Part shown: positions 15,500 to 23,999 of the stretch, piece by piece
Numbering within the stretch: the stretch's first letter is position 1
How the letters are laid out: each line of letters begins with the position of its first letter
Assembly: GCA_964464435.1 (NCBI GenBank)
Contig: CAYXGE010000008.1
Location: 1-35,163, forward strand
Reading direction: 5' to 3'
DNA length: 35,163 nucleotides
Source of the DNA: CAYXGE01 sp964464435
GTDB taxonomy: Bacteria; Pseudomonadota; Gammaproteobacteria; Burkholderiales; Methylophilaceae
Translations under genes and position numbers: made by a program
Notes under the pieces: model-generated
The model's database searches: none
What the model saw: the letters and a program-made list of their open reading frames with translations, nothing else
Told to the model about the DNA's origin: nothing

Positions 15500-16453
15500 T
15501 TAAAGTTTTGCACTTAATGCAGCTTCAAGTTTACTTTGGTCAGCCACAAAGCCGCGGATGCCTTCTGCTAATTTCTCAGTTGCCATCGCGTCTTGATTTA
15601 ATGCAAAACGGAACTCTTCTTCGGTCATTTTAGCAGGAGGTGTTTTTGTTTTGCCACCATCTTTTAACACTTGCACCAAAGTACCTTCAGTGGCAGCTAA
15701 TTCTTGCAGCAAGTTTGGTGACACGGTTAAACGGTCACAGCCAGCTAAGGCAATTAACTCGCCTGTGTTGCGGAATGAAGCACCCATTACAACAGTTTTG
15801 TAACCATGCTCTTTGTAATATTGGTAAATTGCGCGCACTGAAACCACACCTGGGTCTGTTTCTTGTGTGTAGTTTTCTGTTGGGTTTTTCGCTTTGTACC
15901 AGTCTAAGATACGGCCAACGAATGGTGAAATCAAGAAAACTCCCGCTTCTGCACAAGCACGTGCTTGACCAAAACCGAATAACAATGTGAGGTTACATTG
16001 AATGCCTTCTTTTTCTAAAATTTCGCCAGCTTTAATACCTTCCCATGTTGATGCTAATTTAATCAACACGCGGTCTTTGCTGATACCTGATTCTGCATAG
16101 AGAGCAATCAGCTTACGGCCCTTAGCTACCATTGCATCTAAATTAAATGATAAACGTGCATCAACTTCTGTAGAAATGCGGCCTGGCACCACTTTAGTGA
16201 TTTCAGCACCAATCAACACGGCTAATTTATCGGCAGCGTTTTCAATTTGTTGTTCTTTTGAACCGCCTTGTGCTTTTGCGTAAGCAATTGCAGTGTCAAT
16301 TAAAGGTGCGTATTCAGGAATTTGACTTGCTTTTAACACAAGTGATGGATTAGTTGTAGCATCTACTGGTTTTACGCTTTTAATTGCCTCAACATCGCCC
16401 GTATCAGCAACAATAGTGGTCATTGCCTTAAGTTGATCTAATAAATTTGCCAT
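15500..16453 (-). CDS. tal: Transaldolase (TalB type)
   Basis: Transaldolase moves a dihydroxyacetone unit between sugar phosphates and is used to regenerate ribulose 5-phosphate in the RuMP cycle. The 317-residue protein matches E. coli TalB in length. It has VDATTNPSLVLKA near residue 30, KVVPGRISTEVDARLSFN, the Schiff-base lysine Lys132 in RVLIKLASTWEGI, and LLFGFGQA, SPFVGRILDWYK and MGASFRNTGE. A strong AGGAGG lies 6 nt before the ATG, and a plausible promoter lies about 70 bp upstream. It heads the minus-strand run of RuMP genes. Confidence 0.96.
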   Translation of the reverse strand: MANLLDQLKAMTTIVADTGDVEAIKSVKPVDATTNPSLVLKASQIPEYAPLIDTAIAYAKAQGGSKEQQIENAADKLAVLIGAEITKVVPGRISTEVDARLSFNLDAMVAKGRKLIALYAESGISKDRVLIKLASTWEGIKAGEILEKEGIQCNLTLLFGFGQARACAEAGVFLISPFVGRILDWYKAKNPTENYTQETDPGVVSVRAIYQYYKEHGYKTVVMGASFRNTGELIALAGCDRLTVSPNLLQELAATEGTLVQVLKDGGKTKTPPAKMTEEEFRFALNQDAMATEKLAEGIRGFVADQSKLEAALSAKL

Positions 16454-16759
16454 GTTTATCCTCCTGGATTTAGATTAAGAATGAATCAAGTATTGAATTG
16501 ATTGCTTCAGTTAGTTCTCAGCCCGTAAGTATAACTGAATTATTAGGCTTGCTGAACCCATTTTAAATACAATCCATATGTTTTGTGTTTTGCGAGGCTA
16601 GGTCAATTATGTAGGTGAGTTAAATCAAATGAACGCTTTTAAAAGAAGTAACTCCAAACTTTCAGTTTGAGTTATAGCTGGATATATTTTGCTAAATTGC
16701 ATCGTGCTAAAATCTGTTCCAGATTAAAAAATATAATAGATATGATGAGGAGAATGACC
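16454..16759. promoter_or_regulatory. Divergent intergenic region tal/msrB with probable tal promoter
   Basis: On the minus strand a -10 box TATACT (16533-16528) and a weak -35 box TTCAGC (16556-16551) are 17 bp apart. The -10 box is bracketed by the inverted repeat TTCAGTTA (16506-16513) and TAACTGAA (16532-16539), a possible operator. An AGGAG at 16748-16752 serves msrB. I see no gene or RNA in the rest. Confidence 0.45.
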
Positions 16760-17203
16760 ATGCTAACGTGGGCTGACGTGCTTAATTTTGCTAACAATGG
16801 TAATTTGAACCCTGATTCGAAAGTGCAAAAAAGTGAGGCAGAGTGGAAACAGGAGTTACCTGAAGATACCTTTAATGTGACAAGAAAAGCAGGTACAGAA
16901 CGTCCATTTAGCTCGGAAATGTGTCAACTTTTTTCTTCTGGCATTTATGCTTGTCGTTGTTGCAATACCTTGTTGTTCGACGCTCAGGTAAAATTTGACT
17001 CAGGAACTGGCTGGCCATCATTCACCCAACCTATTAAAGAAAATGCCATTGCCTACCACATGGATACCAGCTTATTTAGAGCCCGCGTTGAAACGACATG
17101 TAATACTTGCGATGCACATTTAGGGCATGTGTTTCCTGATGGCCCAATGCCAAGCGGCTTACGTTACTGTATGAATGCTGTTGCGCTCAAGAAAGTTTCT
17201 TAA
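16760..17203 (+). CDS. msrB: Peptide-methionine (R)-S-oxide reductase MsrB
   Basis: MsrB reduces the R isomer of methionine sulfoxide in proteins. The 147-residue protein has zinc cysteine pairs C65xxC68 and C114xxC117, SGTGWPSF at 81-88, AHLGHVFPDGP and the catalytic Cys137 in RYCMNAVAL. The frame is open back to a TTG at 16667, but the conserved domain and AGGAG 7 nt ahead favour ATG 16760 (an ATG at 16754 is too close to that site). There is no signal peptide, so it is cytoplasmic. Its 3' end overlaps the end of the convergent histidine kinase gene by 17 bp. Confidence 0.93.
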   Translation: MLTWADVLNFANNGNLNPDSKVQKSEAEWKQELPEDTFNVTRKAGTERPFSSEMCQLFSSGIYACRCCNTLLFDAQVKFDSGTGWPSFTQPIKENAIAYHMDTSLFRARVETTCNTCDAHLGHVFPDGPMPSGLRYCMNAVALKKVS

Positions 17204-17633
17204 CAGGAGTTGGCAATATTGGTAATACAATATTAAATTGTGTTTGAACGTGAGGCGCACTTTCTGCCCACACATGCCCATGGTGTTTCTCAACCACGGT
17301 TTTTACAAAATATAAACCTAAACCCGCCCCAGTTTGGTTGATTTGAGGCCCTTCAGCTTTTTTAAAACGATCAAATAAGTTAGGTAATAATGCTGCCTCA
17401 ATGCCAGTTCCAAAATCAATCACGCTAATGATTACTTTCTCTTGCTGCATGTTTGAACGGACTATAACCCTACTTTTATCAGATGAGAACTTAATGGCAT
17501 TGAGCAGTAAGTTAAGCACAGCTCGGTGTAGCAAGCCAAACTCACCATTCACTGCAATGTCTATCTCATCAAACTCACGCACGATAGTAATATTTTTTTG
17601 TTGCGCGATGGCATAGGCATCATCAACGACTTG
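17187..17633 (-). CDS. Sensor histidine kinase, C-terminal ATPase part (3' fragment beside the assembly gap)
   Basis: This 148-residue fragment starts at the gap edge (QVVDDAYAIAQQ) and contains a HATPase_c domain: N box HRAVLNLLLNAIKFS, G1 box DFGTGIEAALL, F box LFDRFKKA and G2 box GAGLGLYFVKTVVEKH. It is the catalytic end of the CHASE2 protein encoded on the other side of the gap. The DHp helix with the phospho-accepting His, the third membrane helix and any PAS domain must lie in the unsequenced part. Both fragments end on codon boundaries at the gap, so the true gap must be a multiple of three if the gene is intact. The stop codon lies inside the end of the convergent msrB. Confidence 0.85.
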   Translation of the reverse strand, partial: QVVDDAYAIAQQKNITIVREFDEIDIAVNGEFGLLHRAVLNLLLNAIKFSSDKSRVIVRSNMQQEKVIISVIDFGTGIEAALLPNLFDRFKKAEGPQINQTGAGLGLYFVKTVVEKHHGHVWAESAPHVQTQFNIVLPILPTPVKKLS

Positions 17634-17733
17634 NNNNNNNNNNNNNNNNNNNNNNNNNNNNNNNNNNNNNNNNNNNNNNNNNNNNNNNNNNNNNNNNNNN
17701 NNNNNNNNNNNNNNNNNNNNNNNNNNNNNNNNN
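17634..17733. other. Assembly gap (100 N) inside the histidine kinase gene
   Basis: Exactly 100 N. The flanking coding frames do not join across 100 bases (100 is not a multiple of three), and about 140 residues or more of kinase are missing, so the real gap is probably over 400 bp. Confidence 0.96.
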
Positions 17734-18807
17734 CCAACGATTAAAGAGCGATGGATAAGAAATCGCCAATAGCAGACACATTAAAAATAACAATATGGTG
17801 ATTAGCAATCCTTTTGTGGTGGTTGTTTTTGGCAAGTACAATAGTGGCAGGATACTGATGCATACATTAATAAAACAGACGAGCCATAAAGGCATCATAG
17901 AAATTAATCGATTGCTACGCATGGCTTGCAAGGTGTTAGCATGAAACTCCACACCAGACATGGCTTGCTTAAGTCCCGTCATCGGCATTGGCAGTGCATC
18001 GCCCATACCAACTGCAGTTGCACCTACCAATACAATTTTATCTTTAAAAGTATGTTGAGCGTATTCTCCAGCCAACACCTGTGCATATGATACGTGCTGA
18101 AAATGCCCAGGAGACCCAAGAAAATTCACTTTAACATAGTTTGAACGCTGTAATGCATAGGGTTGCGCATGGCTATGTGCTATGGAATCAGGTGATTGTT
18201 TTGCATACTGCAAAGGTAATAAACTAGCGACATCTAATATTGCATGCGTAAAATGTGGCCAAGTGTTATCCCCCAGCCCTTCCCAAAGGTAAATCCCGCG
18301 CGCCAATCCATCATCATCTAAAACAACATGCACCCTTCCTAAGGCTGCAGCATGCTCAGAGAAGATAGGTAGCGGTAAAGTTTCAATCAATTGGCCATTA
18401 ACGCGACTTCCTTCAAGCAATACAGGCAACACCACATTATTTGCCAATTTGATAGCGTGACTTAGCTTTTTATCCGCATCTAAGTCCGTTATCTCTGGTT
18501 CAGCAAGCACAAAATCTAGCCCAATTACTTTTGCACCATCTGCATGCAAACGTTGAATGAGTTCAGCATGATATGCGCGCGACCAAGGCCAACGACCTAA
18601 TGTTGATAAACTATACTCATCGACTGCCACAATCACCACATCTTGCGGTGCTGACCGAGCATAAAGTTTTTGCCCAACGTCAAACAAGAGATAATCGAGA
18701 CGCAAGAATGCGTGCGATGTACTTAATATGAGGGTAACTAAAACTAAAAGACAGGCTGTTGAAAACCTGTCTGAGTGAAATAATGCCTGCGTAATGCGTT
18801 TAAACAA
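17734..18807 (-). CDS. CHASE2-domain sensor histidine kinase, N-terminal sensor part
   Basis: This 358-residue fragment has a first membrane helix at about 15-35 (ACLLVLVTLILSTSHAFL), then the extracytoplasmic CHASE2 sensor domain. Recognisable segments of it are FDVGQKLYARSAPQDVVIVAVDE, GRWPWSR, VIGLDFVLAEPE, FKDKIVLVGATAVGMGD and GVEFHANTLQAM. At least two helices follow before the gap (MMPLWLVCFINVCISILPLLYL and LLITILLFLMCLLLAISY). CHASE2 domains sense unknown signals in the periplasm. A TTG at 18807 seems to be the start, since an in-frame TAA lies upstream and no ATG is near. It follows the LysM/FecR gene by 18 bp and belongs to the same operon as the response regulator, the likely partner. 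Confidence 0.85.
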
Positions 18808-18825
18808 GGATGGTGTGGCTTATGT

Positions 18826-20490
18826 TCATATTGCCAACAATGGCAATAAAAAGAACAGCATTTCGTAATGCGTTTGTTTTGGCACTGTGAGCTCTTGCGT
18901 AGCATAGGGACCTGCTGTGCCATCTTCTTCTACTGTTCTCATGGATAGATAAACTTTGCCAGAATTGGGTCTTGGCATACTGACTGAACCTTGCTTGTTT
19001 GGAACTTGATTTGTTGAACCTTGCCATAACACTTGCTTTCGAGCTGCATCTTGCGCGAGTTCTAACTCATAGTGCAAGCCTTCTGCAGGTGCTGGCAGTG
19101 TTATGCTCATTTGGTCTTTGCTAAACACCAAACTGGATTCATCTACTTTAGGTGCGTTTGGTAAAGGTTTATAAGTGAACATTTGCGTATCAGAAAAAGG
19201 CCCTTGCTCCTGCGCATCAATACTTGCCACACGCCAAAAATAAGCTTGAGGTACTAGGGATTTATCTGGTGTGATTGTGGTTGATTCCGTGACAGTTTCT
19301 TGTATCAGTTTTTTAAAATCAGCATCTTCAGCCAACATGACACGATACTGCTTTGCACCTTCTGCCTTTGTCCAAGTGAGTTCAGTTTGTGCATTTCTAA
19401 CCTCAGCCTTAGCTTTTGGGCTAGTTAGCAAAGGAGAAAATGGCCTTGCGTTAAGCTCAAACTGATGCAAGGCATCTAAACCTTGTAACCCTAATGCATC
19501 CTCAGCACGCACGCGTAATACATAGTGTCCATCCGGTAAGTCAGCAAATACTAAACGTGGCTTATCAGCACGTTTTTCAAGCAAAATTTGATTAAATTGC
19601 TTATCTGTAGCAATTTGTCCTTGCCATGCTTTCGCTTGGGCATTTTCTACCAAATCAAAACGCATGGGTAAGCGCTCAACCAGACTGGGTAAAAGAATTG
19701 TGCTTGGTGCAGCTAACAATTGCACTGGGGCACTTGGCGGCTTTCCAGTTTCGGCAACGCTCCCAAAACCAGTTTCAAGCTCAACCTGCGCCCCACTCGC
19801 TTCCAGTGCCACTTTACCTTCAGTCGTTTCTTCTCGCGTAGTTACGGATTCTGTACTCACCCTAAATTGTGTGCCTCTCACCGCAGCTACAGCAGAAGGC
19901 GTAATAATTTGCATGCGTTGGTGGGGCGTTTTGTTCGGATTTGCTAATACTTCTGCACGCCCTTGTTGCAAGCGCACTTTGGTATCCACCATACCGCCAC
20001 CTTCATACATACTCATGGTATCAAGCTGAATGCTCGCGTTAGGTTGTACAGTGAGCAGAGAGTCGTCAGCAAACTTTATTGTTGCACTGCTATTCTCAGC
20101 AGTATGTATTTGTGTACCTACGCTCAGTAATTCATTGATTTGTGGCGCACGTTTTAGCCCTGCAGAGTCTACCACTGCCACATTGCCAGAAAAGGATTGT
20201 AAGGTTGCAGGTACTGGCTTTTGTTTTAATAGTGATAGTGGGATTCTGAGTGTTTGTCCAGGTTTAAGCCGACGCGGATTAATCACTGTATTATGCTTTT
20301 GAATTTGATTCCATTGAAAAGCATCAACCAAGTAACGTTTAGAAATACCTATGATAGTATCGCCTGGGCGCACCGTATAACGCCATTCTGGGATGCTGGT
20401 TGTATCGCTCATTTCGGCTGCATGTGCTGAATGCAATAAACATCCGCATAACATCAACAACAAACAAGTAAACTTTATGGCTGCGTTCAT
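18826..20490 (-). CDS. Secreted LysM + FecR-domain protein with fibronectin-III-like repeats
   Basis: The 554-residue protein has a signal peptide (LLLMLCGCLLHSAHA, cleavage near residue 24). A LysM peptidoglycan-binding domain follows at about 37-85 (YTVRPGDTIIGISKRY to LKPGQTLRIP), then a FecR domain at about 100-235 with VGTQIHTAENSSATIKFADDS and PSAVAAVRGTQFRVS, and beta-rich repeats of fibronectin type III kind (for example LTWTKAEGAKQYRVMLAEDADF). It ends in a hydrophobic tail MLFFLLPLLAI that might anchor it. It sits between a response regulator gene (11 bp) and the CHASE2 kinase gene (18 bp). In this kind of triad the protein is likely a cell-wall-bound periplasmic partner of the sensor; that is inference. 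Confidence 0.85.
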   Translation of the reverse strand: MNAAIKFTCLLLMLCGCLLHSAHAAEMSDTTSIPEWRYTVRPGDTIIGISKRYLVDAFQWNQIQKHNTVINPRRLKPGQTLRIPLSLLKQKPVPATLQSFSGNVAVVDSAGLKRAPQINELLSVGTQIHTAENSSATIKFADDSLLTVQPNASIQLDTMSMYEGGGMVDTKVRLQQGRAEVLANPNKTPHQRMQIITPSAVAAVRGTQFRVSTESVTTREETTEGKVALEASGAQVELETGFGSVAETGKPPSAPVQLLAAPSTILLPSLVERLPMRFDLVENAQAKAWQGQIATDKQFNQILLEKRADKPRLVFADLPDGHYVLRVRAEDALGLQGLDALHQFELNARPFSPLLTSPKAKAEVRNAQTELTWTKAEGAKQYRVMLAEDADFKKLIQETVTESTTITPDKSLVPQAYFWRVASIDAQEQGPFSDTQMFTYKPLPNAPKVDESSLVFSKDQMSITLPAPAEGLHYELELAQDAARKQVLWQGSTNQVPNKQGSVSMPRPNSGKVYLSMRTVEEDGTAGPYATQELTVPKQTHYEMLFFLLPLLAI

Positions 20491-20501
20491 GTGCTTAGAC
20501 T

Positions 20502-21197
20502 CTATGACTCATTTGAGTCTAATCGCTCTAAACGATAACCTTGGTGATACACAGAGGCTAAACGCCAGCCATTTTCAGGGTTGAGTTCTAATTTTTTACG
20601 CAAATGACTGATATGAACATCGATAGTTCTGGTATCAATATCTGGGCTAGAACTCCATACCACTTGAATGAGGTGTGTTCTAGAAAGCAGGGAACCTAAG
20701 CGTGATAAAAAGTATAAGGCAAGCTCAGTTTCTTTTTCTGTTAATGGGATTTTCTTTTCACTAATAAAAAAAGTTCTATTAGGAAAATCAATCGTCAAAT
20801 TACCATACGTCAACACTTGATTCGGTGCTTTTTCAATATCAACACGTCGCATAAGAGCTTTAATACGGGCAAACAACACATTTTTTGCACATGGCTTAAT
20901 AATATAATCATCAGCGCCAGCGCATAGCACTTCAGCCACGTCTTCATCAGAATCACGTGCCGTTAGAAAAATAATGGGGGGCAAAATGCCTTTTAGCTTT
21001 AAACTTGCCATGACATCCATGCCTGACATATCAGGCAAGTTGTAATCAAACAAGCATAAATCAAAATGTTCATCTGCTAGTGCTTTAATGCAAGCCCTAG
21101 CATTATTAAACCAAGATACTTGTATACCCTCTTGCTCTAACCAAGCGACAGTAATTGGGGCAAATACTTCATCATCTTCTAAAAATGCTATTTTCAT
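20502..21197 (-). CDS. OmpR/PhoB-family response regulator
   Basis: The 231-residue protein has a receiver domain with acidic pocket LEDDE at 6-10, phospho-acceptor Asp51 in LCLFDYNLPDMSG, LTARD and IIKPCAK. A winged-helix DNA-binding domain follows (LTEKETELALYFLSRLGSLLSR, WSSSPDIDTRTIDVHISHLRKKLE, WRLASVYHQGYRLE). I chose the ATG at 21197, which gives the family N-terminus MKIAFLEDDE; the frame extends to an ATG at 21227. It is the first gene of the operon with the LysM/FecR protein and CHASE2 kinase, and the kinase is its probable partner. Target genes are unknown. Confidence 0.9.
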   Translation of the reverse strand: MKIAFLEDDEVFAPITVAWLEQEGIQVSWFNNARACIKALADEHFDLCLFDYNLPDMSGMDVMASLKLKGILPPIIFLTARDSDEDVAEVLCAGADDYIIKPCAKNVLFARIKALMRRVDIEKAPNQVLTYGNLTIDFPNRTFFISEKKIPLTEKETELALYFLSRLGSLLSRTHLIQVVWSSSPDIDTRTIDVHISHLRKKLELNPENGWRLASVYHQGYRLERLDSNES

Positions 21198-21220
21198 AAA
21201 GTGTATTTCAACATAAAGCA

Positions 21221-21240
21221 ATGTCATTACATTATGACAT
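21221..21240. promoter_or_regulatory. Inverted repeat upstream of the response regulator gene
   Basis: ATGTCAT and ATGACAT form a perfect 7-bp inverted repeat with a 6-bp spacer, 24 bp before the regulator ATG, in the 78-bp space behind the CitG-like gene. It could be an autoregulatory operator; no clear promoter boxes were identified. Confidence 0.35.
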
Positions 21241-21275
21241 ATAAACTAAATAGCATTTAACCACAACACCAGAGT

Positions 21276-22112
21276 CTAAGTTTGCATTAACTTAATCAAG
21301 AGTATGCTTGCCACAGTTAAGTCTGCAGAAGTCCCAGGATTAACTCCCTTTGCTTTAAGCGTTGCATCAAACTTTAACAAGGCAGGCATATAAAGCTTAG
21401 GATTATCTTGGTTGATAAATGCTTGATAATGTAATTTTGCTTGTTGTTGAACTGCTAAAGCAGCCTCTCTCCCAAATTTTCTTAAAATATGTGTATCTGT
21501 GATATGCGCTAAAAAGTTAAGGTAAACGGCGGTATTTACCCACGCCTCACTCTCCCAACGCATTTTTATTTCTTTGTATTCTGCTACGCCATAGCTAAAA
21601 ACCTGCTCATAAACATTCACATATTGCTGTGCTATTGCATCATAGTTCTGCGCGGCATGCATTGCTTCAAGTAACGTAATTGTTGGTATTTCGTTGACAT
21701 CATGCTTTTCCAAGCGACCTAAGCCAGCTGGATTTGCAAGCTGTATCGCTTGATAGACAAACTTTGCGTCTAAACATGTTAAATCAGAAAGCGTTTGCCT
21801 TAAATGTTCTTTTGTAAAAATCTGTGAATTATCAAGATAAGATTGAATGACTGGCGCACAAAGTAAAATAATGCCCAAGTTAGTATTGCATCCCACAGCG
21901 TCAATTGTCGCTTTAACTGCGTGATAAATACGTTGACCAACACTAAATTCTGGCTGGCTCATTGGGTACGCTGAGACTTCAGCACTTGTTATAAAATGCT
22001 GAACTTGCATACCATGACCATCGGCAAAAATATGTACATTGCCTGGTTTAAGCGCCTCTAGTTCCGCAAGGCAGGCTTGCTGATACATTTGCGCTATGTT
22101 TGTTTGATTCAT
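21276..22112 (-). CDS. CitG/MdcB-like (triphosphoribosyl-dephospho-CoA synthase family) protein of the H4MPT cluster
   Basis: The 278-residue, mostly helical protein has the CitG family pattern: CLAELEALKPGNVHIFADGHGM near the N-terminus, NTNLGIILLCAPV, LANPAGLGRLEKHDV and the closing GVNPGTSADLTVASILL. CitG and MdcB make the prosthetic group of citrate lyase or malonate decarboxylase from ATP and dephospho-CoA. Neither lyase is present here. The gene sits 1 bp behind the RimK-like gene in the mch run, in the place of the Methylorubrum mch-linked gene usually called orf7. It is needed for, or conserved with, H4MPT metabolism; a phosphoribosyl transfer in cofactor synthesis is a reasonable but untested guess. 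Confidence 0.8.
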   Translation of the reverse strand: MNQTNIAQMYQQACLAELEALKPGNVHIFADGHGMQVQHFITSAEVSAYPMSQPEFSVGQRIYHAVKATIDAVGCNTNLGIILLCAPVIQSYLDNSQIFTKEHLRQTLSDLTCLDAKFVYQAIQLANPAGLGRLEKHDVNEIPTITLLEAMHAAQNYDAIAQQYVNVYEQVFSYGVAEYKEIKMRWESEAWVNTAVYLNFLAHITDTHILRKFGREAALAVQQQAKLHYQAFINQDNPKLYMPALLKFDATLKAKGVNPGTSADLTVASILLIKLMQT

Positions 22113-22113
22113 T

Positions 22114-23001
22114 TTAATTAGACAATAAATTATCTACCAAAGCTTGCGCAATATCATTTGAAATTACGCTTTGCAAGCCACGCCATGCAGGGATGCTATT
22201 CACTTCCAAAACATAATACTTACCTGAAACATCTTGAATCACATCTACTCCACAGTAATCAATATTAACAGCCATGGCGGCCAGCTCTGCCAATCGTGCA
22301 ACTTCACCCATACTGCTACTGGGCTCACAACGCCCACCTTGCGCCACATTATTGACCCATGTATTACCATGTCGCACCATAGCACCAATAGCTTTGCCTG
22401 CTATCACAAATACTCGGTAATCATGCCAAGTACCTTCACCACTATTGATATATTGTTGCAAATAATAAACACCATCAATATGTCTTTCCATTGGCACTGG
22501 AAGCTTATCTCTTGGCTTTAGCAATCGAATACCCTGACCCTGAGACCCAAATAATGGCTTCATTACTACTGACAAGTTTTGCGCATACTGTGTTTCTAGC
22601 ACGGTTTCAGCTTGTGCTCTAGACTCGCATACCCATGTATTAGGCGTAGCCACGCCACGTTGTTTAAGCAAAAAAGTGGTCATGGCTTTATCAACAGTAC
22701 GCTCTACAGCACGCCCTGTGTTAAATACACGTACACCAAGCAAGGCTAACATATGCAAGATGTCTAGTCGGGCAATCACTTGTTGCACGCTACCGCCTGG
22801 CACACCGCGCACAAAAGCATATTTGGGGAGTTGATTTTCAAAGCCTGGTATCGATATATTTGCTGTTTCGCCACTAATTTCTATAGTACAAGTTTTAAGC
22901 GAGACAAACTCAGCTTGATAGCCACGTTTATAAAATGCTTCTGCTAAGCGCTTACCATGCCAACCAGGGTCATCAGTAAATATGGGGATACGCGGTATCA
23001 A
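22114..23001 (-). CDS. RimK-type ATP-grasp ligase, MptN-like (probable H4MPT glutamate ligase)
   Basis: The 295-residue protein has ATP-grasp motifs of the RimK group: VDKAMTTFLLKQRGVATPNT, VVMKPLFGSQGQGIRLL, YYLQQYI, DYRVFVIAGKAIGAMVR and the metal-binding YYVLEVNSIPAWRGLQ. RimK relatives add glutamate to cofactors or proteins; the methanogen MptN adds glutamate to H4MPT. Position directly behind mch matches the Methylorubrum gene usually called orf5. The start is a TTG at 23001, because an in-frame TAA lies just upstream and no ATG fits the conserved N-terminus. The ligase class is clear and the substrate is inferred. Confidence 0.82.
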   Translation of the reverse strand: MIPRIPIFTDDPGWHGKRLAEAFYKRGYQAEFVSLKTCTIEISGETANISIPGFENQLPKYAFVRGVPGGSVQQVIARLDILHMLALLGVRVFNTGRAVERTVDKAMTTFLLKQRGVATPNTWVCESRAQAETVLETQYAQNLSVVMKPLFGSQGQGIRLLKPRDKLPVPMERHIDGVYYLQQYINSGEGTWHDYRVFVIAGKAIGAMVRHGNTWVNNVAQGGRCEPSSSMGEVARLAELAAMAVNIDYCGVDVIQDVSGKYYVLEVNSIPAWRGLQSVISNDIAQALVDNLLSN

Positions 23002-23027
23002 ATGCGTTTAACTTTAAAAATAGAACG

Positions 23028-23999
23028 CTAATAACCGAACGATTGGTCAATTAATTCTGGGTTTAGGTTTCCTGCAGAAAAACTATTGCCAGTTTCAAGT
23101 GCAGTGACTGTTACTGCGGCTGGACTGAATAACATTGGATCTATTTTATAAAAGTCCATATTCACACTTTTAAAGACTTCTGCAAAGGGTCTACCATAAT
23201 CTCGTGAACTACTACTTGGTAAGGCTTGAGCAAGACTTTTAGCCGCCTCTTCACTACCACTCACAAAAAGATGGGCATGCCCACCATACAGAATGGCATC
23301 ATTAGTGCGACCCATACCCGTTAAAAAATCTGGCGCAGGCGGAGATACAGGTGCACTCGCCATACCATCCACCACATGCTCCAAAGGGAAGTGTAAAGTA
23401 TGAATTTTATGCAAAGCAACCTCTAATACCCGCGCTACAACCTGCACACTACCAGCTAGACTGCGTGTTGGCGTTAAAATAAAAGTTAAGTTTTCTGCAT
23501 CAACGCCCGTATCTTTGACGACTTTCTCAATGACTTCTTGCGGTGGCGCTTTGTCACTCTCTAACACCAAGCAGGCACTATCAGCTTGATCACGGTAATT
23601 TATTTCTTGAAACAAGGCTTCACGACCCGCTAAGGCACGACCAGGCCCAGAACCAAGTGAAAAGAATTTTTCATGAGATAAACTCCATCCTGCGTATTGG
23701 CTTCCTAAGCATGCAAGCACAGGATGATTAGAATGCACACTGAGCATCCAAGGCCAATGCGGAAAAGCCGTGCCACTTTGCAAACTAACATGCCCTAAAC
23801 CGCCCATACAAATTTCTGCAATTAACCTACCCGCTTCTAGACCGCCATCATAAGCAATACCTGCATCAACGATAGTGCAACCTGAAGCATGTTTTTCAAC
23901 ACCAATACGTAAGCTTTTTGCATTGGCAATCAAATCATCGACTAACGGTTTAGTTAAGGTGTTAACACTTGGCCAACCATTGACATCGTTTGCTAACAT
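23028..23999 (-). CDS. mch: Methenyltetrahydromethanopterin cyclohydrolase
   Basis: Mch interconverts methenyl-H4MPT and 5-formyl-H4MPT, the middle step of H4MPT-linked formaldehyde oxidation. The roughly 323-residue protein has the family segments ASGCTIVDAGIAYDGGLEAG, ICMGGLGHV, SGPGRALA, LTPTRSLAGSVQVVAR, ILYGGHAHLFV and the ending NPELIDQSFGY. The ATG at 23999, 5-6 nt behind GAGGAG, is preferred to a GTG at 24005. Its start overlaps the stop codon of the ATP-grasp gene upstream, so the two are translationally coupled. It is cytoplasmic. Confidence 0.95.
   Translation of the reverse strand: MLANDVNGWPSVNTLTKPLVDDLIANAKSLRIGVEKHASGCTIVDAGIAYDGGLEAGRLIAEICMGGLGHVSLQSGTAFPHWPWMLSVHSNHPVLACLGSQYAGWSLSHEKFFSLGSGPGRALAGREALFQEINYRDQADSACLVLESDKAPPQEVIEKVVKDTGVDAENLTFILTPTRSLAGSVQVVARVLEVALHKIHTLHFPLEHVVDGMASAPVSPPAPDFLTGMGRTNDAILYGGHAHLFVSGSEEAAKSLAQALPSSSSRDYGRPFAEVFKSVNMDFYKIDPMLFSPAAVTVTALETGNSFSAGNLNPELIDQSFGY

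Noticed and set aside
16667..16759. Longer N-terminus for MsrB starting at a TTG
   Set aside because: Extra residues are not like MsrB or a signal peptide, and a good ribosome-binding site precedes ATG 16760.
21276..22112. Citrate lyase or malonate decarboxylase operon member
   Set aside because: Only the CitG-like gene is present and it is embedded among H4MPT genes.
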